Assembly: GCF_012427845.1 (NCBI RefSeq)
Contig: NZ_CP038498.1
Span: 1,240,001 to 1,304,000, forward strand
DNA: 64,000 nucleotides
Source of the DNA: Pectobacterium punjabense
Lineage (GTDB): Bacteria > Pseudomonadota > Gammaproteobacteria > Enterobacterales > Enterobacteriaceae
Direction: 5' to 3'
Part shown: piece by piece, positions 61,683 to 64,000 of the stretch
Numbering within the stretch: position 1 is the first letter of the stretch
How the letters are laid out: the number at the start of each line of letters is the position of its first letter
Program-made: the position numbers and the translations under genes
Notes under the pieces: generated by a model
Seen by the model: the letters and a program-made list of their open reading frames with translations, nothing else
Database searches by the model: none
What the model was told of the DNA's origin: nothing

Positions 61683-63663
61683 GTTTCACGCCTGCCTTAC
61701 TGAGTTGATCAAAATTCTGATTCTCAATTTGCTCAATTTCTTTAACCGGTACGTAGTAATCCACGTCCTGATTAAAGCTGTGCACAATCCAGGTCACAAT
61801 CATGCCTGCGAAGCTAGCGATGACCAGCCACCAGATATGCCAGATCATAGCAAAACCGAATACCAGGCTAAATGCAGAGATAATCACACCAGCGCCGGTA
61901 TTCTTCGGCATGTGAATCTCTTCATAGCTGGCAGGACGTTTGTAAGCTTCACCTTTTTCTTTCGCTTCCCAGAAAGCATCACGCTCGTCAACATGTGGCA
62001 CGATAGCGAAGTTGTAGAACGGCGCAGGAGAAGACGTTGCCCACTCCAGTGTGCGTCCACCCCACGGGTCACCCGTCAGATCGCGATTCTGGTCACGGTC
62101 ACGGATACTGACGTAGAACTGGATAACCTGACACAGTACACCGATACCGATTAATACTGCACCGATGGAAGCCACAACCAGCAACGCGTGGAACTCAGGG
62201 TTAATTTGCTGGCTCAGACGACGCGTCATACCCATGAAGCCGAGAATGTACAGCGGCATAAAGGCAACGAAGAAGCCGATAATCCAGAACCAGAAAGCGC
62301 GTTTACCCCAGGTTTCATTCAGGGTGAAACCAAAGGCTTTAGGGAACCAGTAAGTAATACCTGCGAAGCAACCAAACACCACACCGCCGATGATCACGTT
62401 ATGGAAGTGAGCAATCAGGAACAGACTGTTGTGTAGGACAAAGTTCGCGCCCGGTACGGCCAGCAGTACCCCGGTCATCCCACCAATGGTGAAGGTGATG
62501 ATGAAGCCCGTCGTCCACAGCATCGTGGAGTGAGACTGAATACGACCTTGGTACATGGTGAACAGCCAGTTGAAGATTTTAACCCCGGTAGGGATTGAAA
62601 TAATCATGGTGGCTATACCAAAGAAGGCGTTGACGTTCGCGCCGGACCCCATGGTAAAGAAGTGGTGCAGCCAAACGATGAACGACAGAACCGTAATCGC
62701 AATGGTTGCCCATACCAATGAGGTGTAGCCAAACAGACGTTTTTTACAGAAGGTAGCAACCACTTCGGAGTAAACACCGAATATCGGCAGCACCAGAATG
62801 TAAACCTCAGGATGACCCCATGCCCAAATCAGGTTGATGTACATCATCATGTTGCCACCCATATCATTGGTAAAGAAATGGGTGCCGAGGTAACGGTCAA
62901 GCGTCAGCAGCGCAATGGTAACGGTCAATATCGGGAATGCGGCAATGATCAGCACGTTGGTACACAGCGCTGTCCAGGTAAATACTGGCATTTTCATCAG
63001 CGTCATGCCCGGTGCACGCATCTTCAGAATTGTCGCGAAGAAGTTAACGCCCGTCAGCGTGGTACCGATACCGGATATCTGTAGACTCCATATCCAGTAA
63101 TCGACCCCGACGCCGGGACTGTACTCCTTGCCTGACAGCGGCGGATAGGCTACCCAGCCAGTCTGCGCGAATTCACCCACGCCGAGAGAGAGGTTGATCA
63201 AGACCACGCCAGCTACAAACAACCAGAAGCTGAGGGAGTTCAGGAAGGGGAAAGCAACGTCACGCGCACCGATCTGCAAGGGAACCGCAAGGTTCATCAA
63301 GCCAACAACGAACGGGGTTGCCACGAAGAAGATCATGATGACACCGTGAGCGGTGAAGATCTGATCGTAGTGGTGAGCGTTTAGGAAGCCCTCTTGCCCG
63401 GCAGAGGCAAGAACCTGCTGACCGCGCATCATGATGGCATCGGCAAAGCCACGTATCATCATCACCAAACCAACGATGATATACATGATACCGATTTTTT
63501 TGTGGTCTACAGAGGTGAACCACTCGGCCCACAGCCATTTCCACTTACCGAAATAGGTTATTGCCGCCAGTAGCGCAAGGCCACCAACGATGATCGCCGC
63601 CACGGTGACCATAATAATGGGTTCGTGGTACGGAACCGCATCGAGTGTAAGTTTTCCGAACAT
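61672..63663 (-). CDS. cyoB: Cytochrome bo(3) ubiquinol oxidase subunit I
   Basis: CyoB is the catalytic, proton-pumping subunit, binding heme b, heme o3 and CuB. The 663-residue protein has 15 helices, with the low-spin heme ligand region [11 protein letters not shown], the CuB His-Tyr crosslink [17 protein letters not shown], the second CuB pair [10 protein letters not shown], and the final heme ligands [13 protein letters not shown]. It starts 4 bases after the cyoA stop. Confidence 0.98.
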   Translation of the reverse strand: MFGKLTLDAVPYHEPIIMVTVAAIIVGGLALLAAITYFGKWKWLWAEWFTSVDHKKIGIMYIIVGLVMMIRGFADAIMMRGQQVLASAGQEGFLNAHHYDQIFTAHGVIMIFFVATPFVVGLMNLAVPLQIGARDVAFPFLNSLSFWLFVAGVVLINLSLGVGEFAQTGWVAYPPLSGKEYSPGVGVDYWIWSLQISGIGTTLTGVNFFATILKMRAPGMTLMKMPVFTWTALCTNVLIIAAFPILTVTIALLTLDRYLGTHFFTNDMGGNMMMYINLIWAWGHPEVYILVLPIFGVYSEVVATFCKKRLFGYTSLVWATIAITVLSFIVWLHHFFTMGSGANVNAFFGIATMIISIPTGVKIFNWLFTMYQGRIQSHSTMLWTTGFIITFTIGGMTGVLLAVPGANFVLHNSLFLIAHFHNVIIGGVVFGCFAGITYWFPKAFGFTLNETWGKRAFWFWIIGFFVAFMPLYILGFMGMTRRLSQQINPEFHALLVVASIGAVLIGIGVLCQVIQFYVSIRDRDQNRDLTGDPWGGRTLEWATSSPAPFYNFAIVPHVDERDAFWEAKEKGEAYKRPASYEEIHMPKNTGAGVIISAFSLVFGFAMIWHIWWLVIASFAGMIVTWIVHSFNQDVDYYVPVKEIEQIENQNFDQLSKAGVKHVN

Positions 63664-63667
63664 CGTA

Positions 63668-64000
63668 TTATCCCTCGGCTCCTTTGTGCGAGCTATGCTC
63701 GCCCATGTTCATACCCTCACCGTGTTGCATGTTTTCATCGGGCTTCATGCCTTCACCATGATGTTGCATGTTCATGTCGTTGCCTATGAATTTGCGAATA
63801 ATATTATTGAACAAATCCGGCTGGACACTGGAGAAGTATTCGACAGGATGGAATTCACTTGGCTTAGCCAGCGCGTTGAATTCATCCATGGTATTCAGTG
63901 TCTTGGCGGACGCACGAACGTTCGCAACCCACTGATCGAATTCCTGTTGGGTTGGTGTGGCAATTGCGGTGAACTTCATACCAGAGAAGCCTTTACCACT
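63668..64000 (-). CDS. cyoA: Cytochrome bo(3) ubiquinol oxidase subunit II, C-terminal part (cut by right edge)
   Basis: The minus-strand frame is open across the window end. Before the internal Met it reads [16 protein letters not shown], the conserved CyoA cupredoxin-domain segment. It then reads [29 protein letters not shown] and ends in a Met-, His- and Gly-rich tail ([25 protein letters not shown]). About 110 codons are visible; the N-terminal lipoprotein signal and two helices lie outside the window. It is the first gene of cyoABCDE. Confidence 0.95.
   Translation of the reverse strand, partial: SGKGFSGMKFTAIATPTQQEFDQWVANVRASAKTLNTMDEFNALAKPSEFHPVEYFSSVQPDLFNNIIRKFIGNDMNMQHHGEGMKPDENMQHGEGMNMGEHSSHKGAEG

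Overview
The window looks like the chromosome of a plant-associated soft-rot enterobacterium, most probably Pectobacterium (formerly Erwinia carotovora). The basis is enterobacterial housekeeping order, ERIC repeats, and a periplasmic L-asparaginase of the Erwinia type. The genus is inferred from recall of protein families, not from a search.

Positions 1-17.4 kb are accessory and surface-related. On the minus strand lies a giant, cysteine-free BapA-type adhesin gene. It has 44 Ig-like domains and, after correcting a one-base shift at 8592-8595, would encode 4875 residues. It is followed by the start of a TolC-family outer-membrane gene that runs off the left edge. Five copies of a four-domain block, with a period of about 1.21 kb, make up half of the adhesin array. 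A 0.7-kb AT-rich gap separates it from a plus-strand peptide exporter (yojI) and L-asparaginase II (ansB).

Positions 18.7-37.3 kb follow the E. coli aroL-to-proY order with gains and losses. They carry aroL, ppnP, an extra chemoreceptor with an amino-acid-binding dCache motif, rdgC, mak, sbcDC, phoBR behind a clear Pho box, an added PstS-like gene, an added MetE-like gene with MetJ and MetR sites, brnQ and proY. Compared with E. coli from memory, yaiA, aroM and araJ are absent.

Positions 37.4-64 kb hold ybdG, a 2-Cys peroxiredoxin and acpH, then queA-tgt-yajC-secD-secF (tRNA queuosine and Sec accessory proteins). Next come yajI, nrdR-ribD-ribH-nusB-thiL (riboflavin, transcription and thiamine) ending in a truncated pgpA. 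After these are xseB-ispA-dxs (isoprenoid precursors), thiI, panE-yajL, yajQ, yajR and the cytochrome bo oxidase operon cyoABCDE, whose cyoA is cut by the right edge.

The strongest unexplained signals are: the higher-order architecture and frameshift of the adhesin; a two-copy family of roughly 110-bp hairpin elements in convergent intergenic gaps whose stems differ by compensatory changes; the eroded pgpA; ERIC elements in four states of decay, one abutting the ribD stop codon; a four-run G tract near the yajR promoter; and a possible 36-codon leader ORF before brnQ. No tRNA, rRNA, CRISPR array, prophage or insertion-sequence transposase was seen.
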